Positions 26,616 through 35,620 of a DNA stretch of 64,000 bases are shown here, one piece after another. The notes under the pieces are model-generated. The model was not told the DNA's origin. It saw only the letters and a program-made list of their open reading frames with translations, and ran no database searches. Each line of letters begins with the position of its first letter. The first letter of the stretch is position 1. Origin of the DNA: CAWUEX02 sp038148375 (GTDB lineage Bacteria; Pseudomonadota; Alphaproteobacteria; Rhodospirillales; Rhodospirillaceae); NCBI GenBank assembly GCA_038148375.1, contig JAYQVH010000002.1, positions 186,001 through 250,000 on the forward strand, read 5' to 3'. The translations under genes and the position numbers were made by a program.

Positions 26616-27496
26616 CGCTCGCCCTCGTTTTTCGGCCACCGATTGTGTTGCCACAGCCACTGACCGGGCGTTTCCCCGATCCACCGCTCGAACGTTTGGT
26701 TAATGCGTGTCAGGATGGAGCGAATGTCGGCCTCTGTATCGCCGGTCTCCTCGGGCGCCCATGGCTTTTCAAATGTTACGCGGAAGCGGCACCCTGCAAT
26801 GCGTTCGGTCCGCCCGGGAACGATGACGCAGTTGTGGCGCAATGCCAGCCGCGCAATGGCATCCCCTGTCATGGCGTCGCGTCCGAAGAACGGAATTGCG
26901 ACACCCGTGTTCATTTTCTGATCCGCGGCGATTTCGACAATGCGGCCGTCTTTAAGGTAGCGAAGAATGTCACGTGCGCCGCTCGCTCCCTTGGGCACAA
27001 GATCGGTGCTGGCGTGTCCGCGTGCCCTATTCAGTAGACCTGCAATCAGCGGATTGTTGGGTGCGCGGTAAATCAGCACGGGGGGAGTCGCGATCCACGC
27101 CACTGCGAGGGCGGTTATTTCCCAGTTTCCGATATGAGCGGAGAACATGAATGCGGGTTTGCCTTCTGCGGCAAGAGCCTGAATGTGCTCTGCGCCGACA
27201 ATTTCGACCCGGGTGTTATGGTCCGCCGACAACCGTGTCAGAATGGCGTATTCGGTCATGACCCGGCCGAAGTTGTTCCACGACTCAGATAGAACCCGGC
27301 GCCGGTCCCGTTCCGTCAATGACGGCAGGGCGCGGACAAGATTGCGCTGTGCCGTCGCATGCGCACGGGTCAGCGGGCCGAAGGTTTGTGCCAGAACCCC
27401 GCCAATCGCGGACGCGGCGTCTATCGGCATCACGCGAAAAAGCCCAAAAGCCAGATAAGCGGCCACGGCTTCCAGGATGTGGCGAACACGTTTCAC
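26612..27496 (-). CDS. lpxL: Lysophospholipid/lipid A lauroyl acyltransferase (LpxL/HtrB family)
   Basis: The product has 294 residues. The acyltransferase HX4E motif is H121-IGNW-E126 (MFSAHIGNWEITALA). An N-terminal membrane helix (residues 8-24) precedes it. DQKMNTGVAIPFFGRDAMTG is the second conserved block. The family transfers lauroyl or myristoyl chains to Kdo2-lipid A at the inner membrane. Which chain it adds is not visible, so the symbol is by family. It is divergent from the glycosyltransferase gene, with a 129-base promoter region, and coupled to the methyltransferase downstream. Confidence 0.85.
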   Translation of the reverse strand: MKRVRHILEAVAAYLAFGLFRVMPIDAASAIGGVLAQTFGPLTRAHATAQRNLVRALPSLTERDRRRVLSESWNNFGRVMTEYAILTRLSADHNTRVEIVGAEHIQALAAEGKPAFMFSAHIGNWEITALAVAWIATPPVLIYRAPNNPLIAGLLNRARGHASTDLVPKGASGARDILRYLKDGRIVEIAADQKMNTGVAIPFFGRDAMTGDAIARLALRHNCVIVPGRTERIAGCRFRVTFEKPWAPEETGDTEADIRSILTRINQTFERWIGETPGQWLWQHNRWPKNEGER

Positions 27497-27625
27497 AACA
27501 GAGAGATACCCTTAAACGCTGTTTGCGGCCACCGGGCCGCGGGCCAGTCTATTACGCGAGCGCTGCTATGGGGTACAGTGCTGTCTCGTCCTTCCGTTCA
27601 GCCGCGTACCAGGCCATATCCACTT

Positions 27626-28654
27626 ATGCGTCTCCTTCACATTATTGCCGGTGGCCGGGTCGGCGGCGCGGAGCGCTTCTTCGATGATCTCGTGGCCGCG
27701 CTCGCTGTGCGCGGCGTCAATCAGCATGCAGTGACCCGCGATTATGCCGATCGCCGCGCGCACCTCGAAGCGCACGGCTGTGCCGTGACCCTGGCGCGCC
27801 TCGGTGGACCGCTGGACCTCGTGTCCGGCGCCAAGGCGCGCCGTGCCGCAAAAACCTGTGCGCCCGATGCCGTTTTGGCGTGGATGAGCAGGGGGGCAAG
27901 ATTTGCACCGACAGGCAACTGGCCGGTCGTCGGCCGTCTCGGCGGCTACTACGATCTCAAATATTTCCGCCGCTGCGACCATCTCATCTGCAATACGCCC
28001 GGCCTCGTGCGCCATTGCACGGACTCGGGATGGCCAGCTGATCGCGTCACTTACATTCCAAACTTCTCGCCGGTGTCTTCAGACGCGCCGGTCCAGCGCG
28101 AAACACTTGATACGCCTACGGGCGCAACCGTGCTGCTGGTTTTGGCGCGGCTCGTGCACAGCAAGGGCATAGACATCGCCATCGAAGCGCTTCGCCGCTT
28201 GCCGTCGTCAGTCCACTTGTGGATCGCGGGCGACGGGCCGGAGGGTCAGGTCTTGCGCGCACAAGCGGCCAGTCAGGGCGTTGCAGAGCGTGTGAAGTTT
28301 CTCGGGTGGCGGCAGGATCGCGACGCTCTCATTAAGTCCGCAGATGTATGCTTGGTATGTTCCCGCGAAGAACCGTTCGGCAACGTGATCGTCAATGCCT
28401 GGACCAATAAGAAACCGGTGGTTGCGGCAGCAAGCAGCGGCCCGGCCTTCCTGATTCAAGATCGCGAAAACGGCGTCCTTGTGGAACCGGACTCGGCAGA
28501 CGCTCTCGCGGAGGCCATATCGGCACTCATCGACGATCCGGATTCGGCACAAACACTTGCGCAGTCGGGCTATGAAAAATCCCGCGGTGAGTTTTCAGAG
28601 GACACCGTCGTGGCATCTTATCTCGCATTGATTGAGCGAATGGCGGCAGATTGA
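27626..28654 (+). CDS. Glycosyltransferase family 4
   Basis: The product has 342 residues from the ATG at 27626. The N-terminal Rossmann half begins MRLLHIIAGGRVGGAERFFDDLV, where GGAER is the acceptor-binding loop. The C-terminal half has VLLVLARLVHSKGIDIAIEAL, GDGPEGQVL and the ExE-type CSREEPFGNVIVNAWTNKKPVVA, the donor-sugar site of GT-B retaining enzymes. Members build lipopolysaccharide core or capsule sugars in the cytoplasm. It is 36 bases upstream of the SpoIIE-type regulator, in line with the mla genes. Confidence 0.88.
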   Translation: MRLLHIIAGGRVGGAERFFDDLVAALAVRGVNQHAVTRDYADRRAHLEAHGCAVTLARLGGPLDLVSGAKARRAAKTCAPDAVLAWMSRGARFAPTGNWPVVGRLGGYYDLKYFRRCDHLICNTPGLVRHCTDSGWPADRVTYIPNFSPVSSDAPVQRETLDTPTGATVLLVLARLVHSKGIDIAIEALRRLPSSVHLWIAGDGPEGQVLRAQAASQGVAERVKFLGWRQDRDALIKSADVCLVCSREEPFGNVIVNAWTNKKPVVAAASSGPAFLIQDRENGVLVEPDSADALAEAISALIDDPDSAQTLAQSGYEKSRGEFSEDTVVASYLALIERMAAD

Positions 28655-28690
28655 TTTACCTGCCAATCCTATCAGGGCATAGTTGCCGCC

Positions 28691-30442
28691 ATGTCTGAAG
28701 AAGCCCCGCTTCATACCGATGCCGCGCTGGAAGAAGGCGAAGTCGCGGATCACCTACGGCTGATCGCCGCGATGACGCGCGAGTTTACCGCGACGCGTGA
28801 CGCCGACGTCATGGCGCAGACCGGCCTGGCGAGTATTACCAGATATGTCGGCGCTGAGGCGTCGTCTCTTTTCTTGGTAGACGACGCCGGCAAGGAGCTC
28901 GTGTGTACGGCGTGCTATGGGCCGGTCGATATCACCGGTCTGCGCATTCCATCCGACGCTGGGATTGTCGGCCGGTCATACAAAGAGCGGTCCGGACAGA
29001 TGGTCCGCGACGTCACCAAAGACGCCGACTTCGGCGCCATGGTCGATGAACAGACCGGGTTCACCACCAAATCGATTCTCTGCGCCCCGCTTGCGCTGAG
29101 CGACGACTGTCTCGGCTGTATCGAGATTATCAATAAGAACAGCGGTGACGGATTGTTCGACGCGAACGACTTAACACTGCTGGAAACGATGGCAGGTGCG
29201 GCGGCGCTGGCGATTCACAACTTCCGTCTCACTCAGCAAGTCGTCACCCAGGAGCGCGAACGCCACGAACTCGAACTTGCCGCGCAGATTCAGCGGCAGT
29301 TGCTGCCGCCGGCGGAGGGGTCGGACTTTCCGGTTCATGGAATCAACATGGCGGCGCGCAGCGTCTCTGGAGACTTCTACGACATTCTTCCTCTGTCCGA
29401 TGGCCGTATCTGGTTCAACGTAGGCGATGTTTCGGGCAAGGGCATGAATGCGGCCCTGTTGATGGCCAAGACATCCAGCTTGTTCCGCTGTCTGGCCAAG
29501 GGAACGGACAATCCGGGTCGGCTCTTTGACGCGATCAACAGCGAGTTGTGCGAGACCGGCACCCACGGGCTGTTCGTCACCATGGCGGGAGGGCTTTACG
29601 ATCCGAAGACCGGCAAGGTGATCATGGCCAACGCCGGTCACGAGCCGCCGTTGCTGCTCGACGGCATGGGCGACCGGTTTTCGTCGTTTGAGGCCGAGGC
29701 GCCGCCGCTTGGAATCATGCACGGGATCGCCGGGCCGGAGGGCTATCCGTCCCATGAGATCGATCTCGGCGGCGGCAATCTATATATTTTTACCGACGGC
29801 TTAACCGAGGCGACGACGTTCGGTGGCGGCATGCTCGGAATTGACGGTGCACGGGCGCTGATTCGACAGCACGCCGAAGAAAGCGCCGACCTGCAACTGC
29901 ATTCCATTACCGGCGCGGTACGTCTACCCGGCCAGTCGTTGCGCGACGACCTGACGATGGTCGTGATCGTCGACAACCAAACTGCGGCGGACGCCGCTGC
30001 GGCCCACGACGAAGAAAACGAGGACGCGGTTTCCGGTCAAATCCTGCGGCTGCGCGTGCCCGCCAAGGCGGACCGGCTCAAGATCATCCGTATGGGCACG
30101 GAAAACGCCTCCGCATTTTGCGGAGCCGACGAGACCTGGACCTTGGATCTGGTGATGGCAGTGGACGAGGCGTGCCAGAACATCATTCGCCATGCCTACG
30201 CCGATTGGGACGAACCTGGAGACATCGTGATCGATTTCATCCGGGATGGGGATAAACTGGTTGTTCACCTGATGGACTTCGCCGAGCCGGTCGATCAGTC
30301 CAAAATCAAGTCACGCGATCTGGACGAAATACGTCCGGGCGGGCTTGGCGTCCACCTTATTAAATCCGTTACAGACGAGGCCATTTTCGTTGAGCCTCCC
30401 GAGGGCGTGGGCAATTTATTTAAATTGACCAAGCGCCTATAG
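28691..30442 (+). CDS. GAF - SpoIIE phosphatase - HATPase regulator (RsbU/RsbW fusion)
   Basis: The product has 583 residues in three parts. Residues about 15-175 are a GAF sensor domain. A short linker ELAAQIQRQLLPP (about 196-207) opens the SpoIIE/PP2C phosphatase, whose metal-binding Asp motifs are SGDFYDIL, GDVSGKG and TDGLTEA (about 225, 245 and 368). Residues about 445-583 are an RsbW-type ATPase: the N-box DEACQNIIRHAY (from D492) and a glycine-rich GGLGVHLI. Phosphatases of this type dephosphorylate STAS antagonists, and RsbW-like domains phosphorylate or bind them. Both activities in one chain, next to a STAS gene, suggest a self-contained switch. The STAS gene starts 35 bases downstream and is followed by mlaEFD. 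Confidence 0.88.
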   Translation: MSEEAPLHTDAALEEGEVADHLRLIAAMTREFTATRDADVMAQTGLASITRYVGAEASSLFLVDDAGKELVCTACYGPVDITGLRIPSDAGIVGRSYKERSGQMVRDVTKDADFGAMVDEQTGFTTKSILCAPLALSDDCLGCIEIINKNSGDGLFDANDLTLLETMAGAAALAIHNFRLTQQVVTQERERHELELAAQIQRQLLPPAEGSDFPVHGINMAARSVSGDFYDILPLSDGRIWFNVGDVSGKGMNAALLMAKTSSLFRCLAKGTDNPGRLFDAINSELCETGTHGLFVTMAGGLYDPKTGKVIMANAGHEPPLLLDGMGDRFSSFEAEAPPLGIMHGIAGPEGYPSHEIDLGGGNLYIFTDGLTEATTFGGGMLGIDGARALIRQHAEESADLQLHSITGAVRLPGQSLRDDLTMVVIVDNQTAADAAAAHDEENEDAVSGQILRLRVPAKADRLKIIRMGTENASAFCGADETWTLDLVMAVDEACQNIIRHAYADWDEPGDIVIDFIRDGDKLVVHLMDFAEPVDQSKIKSRDLDEIRPGGLGVHLIKSVTDEAIFVEPPEGVGNLFKLTKRL

Positions 30443-30477
30443 ATCACGATAAACTCAGGCCCGACGCGAGGGGACGC

Positions 30478-30810
30478 ATGGCGTTAGAAATTACCGAACA
30501 AGACGGTGCGACAATCGTCGCTCTGACGGGGGATGTCGATTTGCAGACATCGCCGACCGTCCGCCAAGGCCTGTTGGAGTGCCTGGAGTCTCATGACCGG
30601 GTGGTGGTTGACATGTCTCAAGTCAACTACATCGATTCATCAGGTGTCGCCAGCCTCGTTGAGGCGTTTCAAGTTTCGCGCAAGAAGGGCACATTTTTTG
30701 CCTTAGCCCATGTTAGCGCGGCAGCGATGCGGGTGCTCAGTCTGGCTCGGTTAGACAAGGTGTTCTCGATCCACGAGAGCATTGAGGACGCCATCGCCAA
30801 GAGCGCATAG
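30478..30810 (+). CDS. STAS-domain protein (anti-sigma antagonist / MlaB-like)
   Basis: The product has 110 residues, a single STAS domain. The phospho-acceptor loop is NYIDSSGVASLVE, with S54 and S55; this Asp-Ser-Ser-Gly is the site phosphorylated in SpoIIAA/RsbV. The remaining strands and helices fit the family. In the E. coli Mla system a STAS protein (MlaB) binds the ATPase. Here the gene lies between the phosphatase/kinase-like protein and the permease, 4 bases from the latter, so it may be both the target of the regulator and the MlaB-like subunit. No sigma factor gene is seen nearby. Confidence 0.85.
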   Translation: MALEITEQDGATIVALTGDVDLQTSPTVRQGLLECLESHDRVVVDMSQVNYIDSSGVASLVEAFQVSRKKGTFFALAHVSAAAMRVLSLARLDKVFSIHESIEDAIAKSA

Positions 30811-30814
30811 CCCG

Positions 30815-31615
30815 GTGACGGACCGGGTCGCCCATAATCTGGAGCGGATTGGCCGGGCGGCCGTGGCCGGCGTGTCCGAAGTCGGCTTTGGCGCGATCCT
30901 TTTTGCTCAAAGCGTGTTCTGGACGATCCTCGGCCATAAACGGGCGCAACCTGTCCGGCTGTCGATGATTTTCGAGCGATGCATGGAAGTGGGCATCGCC
31001 GCCATCCCCATCGTCACCATGATGTCCATCACCATCGGTATGATGCTGGCCATTCAGGGCATTTACACACTATCGACATTTGGCGCGGAACAGCAGGTCA
31101 CGATCGGTGTCGGCTTTTCCGTGGTTCGTGAATTCGGTCCGCTGATTACCGGAATTCTCGTTGCCGGCCGGACCGGTTCATCCTTGGCGGCGCGGATCGG
31201 CACGATGCGCATCAATCAGGAAGTCGACGCTCTCGAAGTGATGGGGGTGAACCCGGTGCGCTTCATTGTGACTCCGGCGTTGATCGCAATGCTGGTGATG
31301 GTGCCCGTGCTGACATTCTGGTCCGATCTGGTGATGCTCGCCGGTGCGGGCTGGTACATCTCCGTCGAGCTCGGCATCAGTATGGCGGCCTACGTCGATG
31401 CGCTTCAGGACATCATCACCGTCGATGACGTCATGCACGGTCTTGGAAAGAGCGTGCTCTTTGGCGTCCTCATCACCTTGGTCGGCGTGATCAACGGTGC
31501 GCTGGTGGAAGGCGGCGCCGAAGGGGTTGGCCGCATGACCACCCGTTCGGTTGTGCTTGCGATCAGCGCCATCATCGTGACCGACATGATCTTCGCATTC
31601 ATTACGACACGCTGA
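30815..31615 (+). CDS. mlaE: MlaE-type lipid ABC transporter permease
   Basis: The product has 266 residues from the GTG at 30815, 4 bases after the STAS stop; an upstream TTG at 30782 would overlap that gene. It carries the MlaE fold: an N-terminal amphipathic region, then five to six membrane helices. Typical segments are REFGPLITGILVAGRTGSSL and AARIGTMRINQEVDALEVMG, the conserved loop facing the ATPase. With MlaF, MlaD and the STAS protein it moves phospholipids between inner and outer membranes. Direction is not readable from sequence. Confidence 0.92.
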   Translation: MTDRVAHNLERIGRAAVAGVSEVGFGAILFAQSVFWTILGHKRAQPVRLSMIFERCMEVGIAAIPIVTMMSITIGMMLAIQGIYTLSTFGAEQQVTIGVGFSVVREFGPLITGILVAGRTGSSLAARIGTMRINQEVDALEVMGVNPVRFIVTPALIAMLVMVPVLTFWSDLVMLAGAGWYISVELGISMAAYVDALQDIITVDDVMHGLGKSVLFGVLITLVGVINGALVEGGAEGVGRMTTRSVVLAISAIIVTDMIFAFITTR

Positions 31616-31616
31616 C

Positions 31617-32450
31617 ATGGCCGAAGCTCAAGTCATAACGCCCGACGAGGCTCCGCACCGGGAATTGGTCATCGAAGTGCGCGACCTGGTGACGCACTAC
31701 GGCCCGCGCGAAATTCTTCACTCCGTCAGTCTCGACGTGTACGCCGGAGAGATTCTGGTGATCATGGGCGGCTCCGGGTCCGGCAAGACAACAATGTTGA
31801 ATACCCTGCTTGGGCTGGTGCGTCCGACCTCCGGTTACGTCCGTTTGCTCGGTGAGGATCTCAACGCCATCGACGACGTCGCCCGTACGAAGCTGCGCCA
31901 GAAAATGGGTGTCGCGTTCCAAGGTGGCGCGTTGTTCACGTCGATGAATGTCATTCAGAACATCATGCTGCCGCTACGGGAGCATACGTCGCTTGATGAG
32001 ACGACCATGCAGATCATGGCGCGCCTGAAGATGGAGGTCGTTAGCCTGTCCGGGTTCGATAATTTGATGCCGGCGGAGTTGTCGGGTGGGATGATTAAGC
32101 GCGCTGCATTCGCCCGCGCTGTTGTCATGGATCCGCGTATCTTGTTCTGCGACGAGCCCTCGGCGGGCCTCGATCCAGTCGTGGCGTCCGCCATCGACGA
32201 TCTGATCCTCGATTTGCGCGACGCCATGGGCATGTCGATTGTCGTGGTGACCCATGAGCTGGAAAGCGCGTTTAAGATCGCGGATCGCATTTGTGTGCTG
32301 GATAAGGGTAATATCCTCATGGCCGGTACTGTCGAGGAAGTTAAGGCAAGCTCAAACGAGCGGATTCAAAACCTTCTCAATCGCCGCACAGAAGAAGAAG
32401 TCTTGGATCCGGATGAATATCTGCGCCGTCTTACGGCGGTAAGGGACTGA
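31617..32450 (+). CDS. mlaF: MlaF-type ABC transporter ATPase
   Basis: The product has 277 residues. Walker A is MGGSGSGKTTML, the signature is ELSGGMIKRAAFARAV and Walker B is ILFCDEPSAGLDP, with the switch His in VVTHE. The signature has GGM-x-KR, as in MlaF/Mkl proteins. The ATG is one base after the MlaE stop. The C-terminal extension of about 40 residues is where MlaB docks in E. coli MlaF, which makes the STAS protein upstream a plausible partner. Confidence 0.94.
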   Translation: MAEAQVITPDEAPHRELVIEVRDLVTHYGPREILHSVSLDVYAGEILVIMGGSGSGKTTMLNTLLGLVRPTSGYVRLLGEDLNAIDDVARTKLRQKMGVAFQGGALFTSMNVIQNIMLPLREHTSLDETTMQIMARLKMEVVSLSGFDNLMPAELSGGMIKRAAFARAVVMDPRILFCDEPSAGLDPVVASAIDDLILDLRDAMGMSIVVVTHELESAFKIADRICVLDKGNILMAGTVEEVKASSNERIQNLLNRRTEEEVLDPDEYLRRLTAVRD

Positions 32451-32496
32451 ACACAGAATAGGGGCGCGGACGGCACGAAGTCGTCCCGGACATGTC

Positions 32497-33486
32497 ATGA
32501 AAGACAGTCGAATCAATTATGTCGTCGTCGGCGCATTTGTCTCTGCGATGCTGGTCGTGTTTATCATCGTGATTAGCATGTTGGCCGGCAGCACGGGATC
32601 GACCGACAGGTATTACACCGTCTACAACAATGTCGGCGGCCTCAAGTTTGGCACACAGGTGCTGTACGAGGGATATCAGATCGGTCAAGTCGACAGCGTC
32701 GAACCGATGTTCGATGACGGCAAGGTGCAATTCCGCGTCAACATCGATGTCCAGGAAGGTTGGGTCATTCCGGAAGACAGTGTCGCCCGGGCGACTGTGT
32801 CCGGTTTGCTGTCGGCCATGACCATCGACATTGCCGGCGGAGACAGTCCCACGGCACTCCAGCCAGGAGCAAAGATCGAAGGCGTCGCCCCAAGCAACTT
32901 CTTCGCCGCGCTGTCGGAAATCGGCGCTGAATTCGGCGATCTGAGCCAGAACTCCCTGAAGCCGCTTTTGGCCAACCTCAATGGTTATGTTACGCAGATC
33001 GGCGACGCCGCGGTGGAAAACACCGGTCCCATGCTCGCTAATCTGAAAACCATTTCCGAGGATCTCAATGCGCAGGTGCCGAAAATCTCGGCCAGCCTGA
33101 CCCGCACGGCGGATCTGATTGAAACCGATGTGTTCGGCGACAAGAACCGCAAGAATTTGGAAGGCGTGCTTGCCAATTTTGAGTCGGCGTCGTCGGATAT
33201 GGCCGGACTGGCGGAAGAGTTGAATGAAACGCGCACGCTCATTCATGAAGCAGTTGAAGAAATGCACGGTGTCGTTGCCCACAATTCGACCGATGTGAAC
33301 GACGCGATACGCGACCTGCGTTACACCCTGGCGACGATCGCACGGACAGTGGATGACATCACCGGCAATCTCGAAGCCACAAGCAGAAACTTTGCCGAGT
33401 TCAGCCGGTCCATCCGGCAAAACCCGGGCTTGTTGCTGGGCGGTTCACCGCAAAAAGACGAAGCCGCGGGCAACAGCGCGCGCTGA
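32497..33486 (+). CDS. mlaD: MlaD-type MCE lipid-binding protein
   Basis: The product has 329 residues. A single N-terminal membrane helix (about 12-32) anchors it, and the MCE domain follows (YNNVGGLKFGTQVLYEGYQI, about 40-115). The C-terminal 200 residues are mostly helical coiled coil, longer than in E. coli MlaD (183 residues in all), as in other alphaproteobacterial members. It forms a periplasmic hexamer that holds the lipid. It is 46 bases after mlaF. Confidence 0.92.
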   Translation: MKDSRINYVVVGAFVSAMLVVFIIVISMLAGSTGSTDRYYTVYNNVGGLKFGTQVLYEGYQIGQVDSVEPMFDDGKVQFRVNIDVQEGWVIPEDSVARATVSGLLSAMTIDIAGGDSPTALQPGAKIEGVAPSNFFAALSEIGAEFGDLSQNSLKPLLANLNGYVTQIGDAAVENTGPMLANLKTISEDLNAQVPKISASLTRTADLIETDVFGDKNRKNLEGVLANFESASSDMAGLAEELNETRTLIHEAVEEMHGVVAHNSTDVNDAIRDLRYTLATIARTVDDITGNLEATSRNFAEFSRSIRQNPGLLLGGSPQKDEAAGNSAR

Positions 33487-33500
33487 CGGAGGTTTAACCG

Positions 33501-34112
33501 ATGCACTTACCGATTAACCGGTCGCTGGTTCGCGCGGCTATTGTTGGCGCCGGACTGCTCGCCGTCGCAGCCTGCTCGTCTCCGCCGGTACCGACCGATA
33601 CATTTTACAATCTGACGATCAGTGCCCCATCCACCAGCGCTGGTGGATCGATCGACGGCATTGCCGAAGTGCCGCCGTTCCGTGCCGAAGGGGTCATCAA
33701 TGAACGCCCCATCGTCTACCGCGAGTCCGCTAACACGCAGAAGCAATACACGTATCATTACTGGTCAGAGCCGCCCGCGATCATGCTTCAGAGGGGGCTG
33801 GTCGATTCGTTACGCTCGGCTGCTCTGTTTGACCAGGTCACGTCGCCGGAAGTACGCGCCAACCGCGACTACGAGGTCGTCGGGACCCTCAGGCGGCTCG
33901 AGCATGTCGTCGGCAGCTGGCCCGGCAAAGTGGTGGTGGAGTTCGAACTGGGACTGCGCCGGATTCGCGGGAATGATGCCCTATTCGTGAAGACCTACAC
34001 CGCCGAACGCAACGCCGGGCGCGGTGTCGCCAGCGCAGTCTCTGCCCTCAGCGATGCGATCAGCGATCTCTTTGCTGAAGCCGCACGGGACATGGCGACC
34101 CTGGGCAACTAA
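33501..34112 (+). CDS. ABC-type transport auxiliary lipoprotein (PqiC/ABC_trans_aux type)
   Basis: The product has 203 residues. The signal peptide ends in the lipobox LAVAAC, so it is a lipoprotein of the outer or inner membrane. The fold is that of the ABC transport auxiliary family found with MCE systems: TFYNLTI near the start, RPIVYRESANTQKQYTYHYWSEPPA-like strands in the middle and ALSDAISDLFAEAARDM at the end. It may bridge the MCE protein to the outer membrane. It lies 14 bases after mlaD. Confidence 0.85.
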   Translation: MHLPINRSLVRAAIVGAGLLAVAACSSPPVPTDTFYNLTISAPSTSAGGSIDGIAEVPPFRAEGVINERPIVYRESANTQKQYTYHYWSEPPAIMLQRGLVDSLRSAALFDQVTSPEVRANRDYEVVGTLRRLEHVVGSWPGKVVVEFELGLRRIRGNDALFVKTYTAERNAGRGVASAVSALSDAISDLFAEAARDMATLGN

Positions 34113-34211
34113 CCGCGGCAAAATGCAGTCCGCCAGACTGTTGTTCCTGTGTCCCGGCGCGGCTAGTATCCGCGCCCTCGCGGCCCAAAGAGCCCGAACC
34201 AGGAGAATTCC

Positions 34212-35606
34212 GTGATCTTTAAGTCCACCCGTGGTCAGGCGCCGGAGCTCGGCTTCGATGACGTCCTCTTGACCGGCCTGGCTCAGGACGGCGGGCTTTA
34301 TGTGCCCGATGCCTGGCCGAAGCGCTCGGCCGACGACTGGCGCGCTCTACGTGGTGCCGGATATGCGGACCTTGCGGCTGCGATAACCAGGCCTTTCATC
34401 GCCGGCTCGGTCCTGGAGGCCGGTTACGACGATCTTATGGAAGCGGCCTATTCGACCTTCGATCATCCGGCCGTCGCGCCAATGGTCCAGCTCGACACCA
34501 ATACCTGGATGATGGAGCTGTTTCACGGGCCGACCTTAGCGTTCAAGGATTATGCGCTGCAGGTCGTCGGTCACATGTTTGATCGTGTCCTTGCCGCGCG
34601 CGGCGAGCGCATCACCATCGTTGGAGCCACGTCCGGCGACACCGGATCCGCCGCCATTGCCGCGTGTGCGGATCGTGACGCCATCGATATCATTATTCTG
34701 CACCCCAAGGGACGCGTCTCGGACGTCCAGCGTCGGCAAATGACAACGGTGGGCGCGGCAAATGTCCACAACGTTGCCGTCGAAGGCACGTTTGACGATT
34801 GTCAGGCCCTGGTCAAAGCCATGTTCAATGACCAGAGTTTCCGTGGCGATCTAAAGTTATCCGCGGTCAATTCGATCAACTGGGCGCGGATCATGGCGCA
34901 AACGGTGTACTACGCCCACGGTGCGCTGGCGCTCGGCGGGCCTGACCGGCCGGTCAGCTTTGCCGTGCCGACCGGCAATTTCGGCAACGTCTTTGCCGGC
35001 TACTGTGCGCTGCAGATGGGCCTGCCAATCGAAAAGTTTTTTGTCGGCTCCAATCGCAACGACATTCTCACGCGCTATTTCGAAACGGGCGCGATGACGG
35101 TCGAAGGCGTCATGCCGTCGTTGAGCCCGGCGATGGATATTCAGGTGTCGTCCAATTTCGAGCGCCTGTTGTTTGAGGCCTACGGGCGCGATGGCGATGC
35201 GGTCAAACGTCTGATGGACGGTTTGTCGCAGAGCGGCTCCTATACGGTGGAAAATGCGCCGCGCGCTGCCATCGCCGCACAGTTTACCGGCTGCCGTCTT
35301 GATGACGACGGCACCAAGGACGTAATCAAATCCGTTCATGCCGACACCGGACATTTGATCGACCCGCATACGGCGATCGGCGTTCATGCCGCGCGTGTGG
35401 CCGACCTGGATCCGTCCGTGCCGCGGATCGTGATGGCGACAGCGCACCCGGCGAAATTCCCCGATGCGGTTAAAGCGGCAACGGGCGTCAAACCGGCCTT
35501 GCCCCCAGCTATGGCCGGCCTATATGACAAGCAGGAGCGCTACACCGAACTCCCCAACGACTTGACCCGCGTGCAAGACTACGTCCGCGCCCACAGCCGC
35601 GTGTGA
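34212..35606 (+). CDS. thrC: Threonine synthase
   Basis: The product has 464 residues, starting with GTG after AGGAG. The PLP lysine is in GPTLAFKDYALQVVG. GATSGDTGSAAIAAC is the phosphate-binding loop, and PTGNFGNVFAGY is the second conserved loop. It converts O-phosphohomoserine to threonine. The kinase that makes this substrate (thrB) is 6 kb away at 42013. It is followed 14 bases later by the M16 protease, a pairing common in alphaproteobacteria. Confidence 0.95.
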   Translation: MIFKSTRGQAPELGFDDVLLTGLAQDGGLYVPDAWPKRSADDWRALRGAGYADLAAAITRPFIAGSVLEAGYDDLMEAAYSTFDHPAVAPMVQLDTNTWMMELFHGPTLAFKDYALQVVGHMFDRVLAARGERITIVGATSGDTGSAAIAACADRDAIDIIILHPKGRVSDVQRRQMTTVGAANVHNVAVEGTFDDCQALVKAMFNDQSFRGDLKLSAVNSINWARIMAQTVYYAHGALALGGPDRPVSFAVPTGNFGNVFAGYCALQMGLPIEKFFVGSNRNDILTRYFETGAMTVEGVMPSLSPAMDIQVSSNFERLLFEAYGRDGDAVKRLMDGLSQSGSYTVENAPRAAIAAQFTGCRLDDDGTKDVIKSVHADTGHLIDPHTAIGVHAARVADLDPSVPRIVMATAHPAKFPDAVKAATGVKPALPPAMAGLYDKQERYTELPNDLTRVQDYVRAHSRV

Positions 35607-35620
35607 AAAACAGCCCCTAA

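Noticed and set aside
26616..26684. Longer start for the zinc-ribbon methyltransferase at 26684
   Set aside because: It would overlap the acyltransferase by more than 70 bases; the GTGA overlap at 26612-26615 is the common arrangement and the extra residues have no family character.
30782..30814. Upstream TTG start for the MlaE gene
   Set aside because: It would overlap the STAS gene by 29 bases, and the GTG at 30815 gives the family's normal N-terminus.
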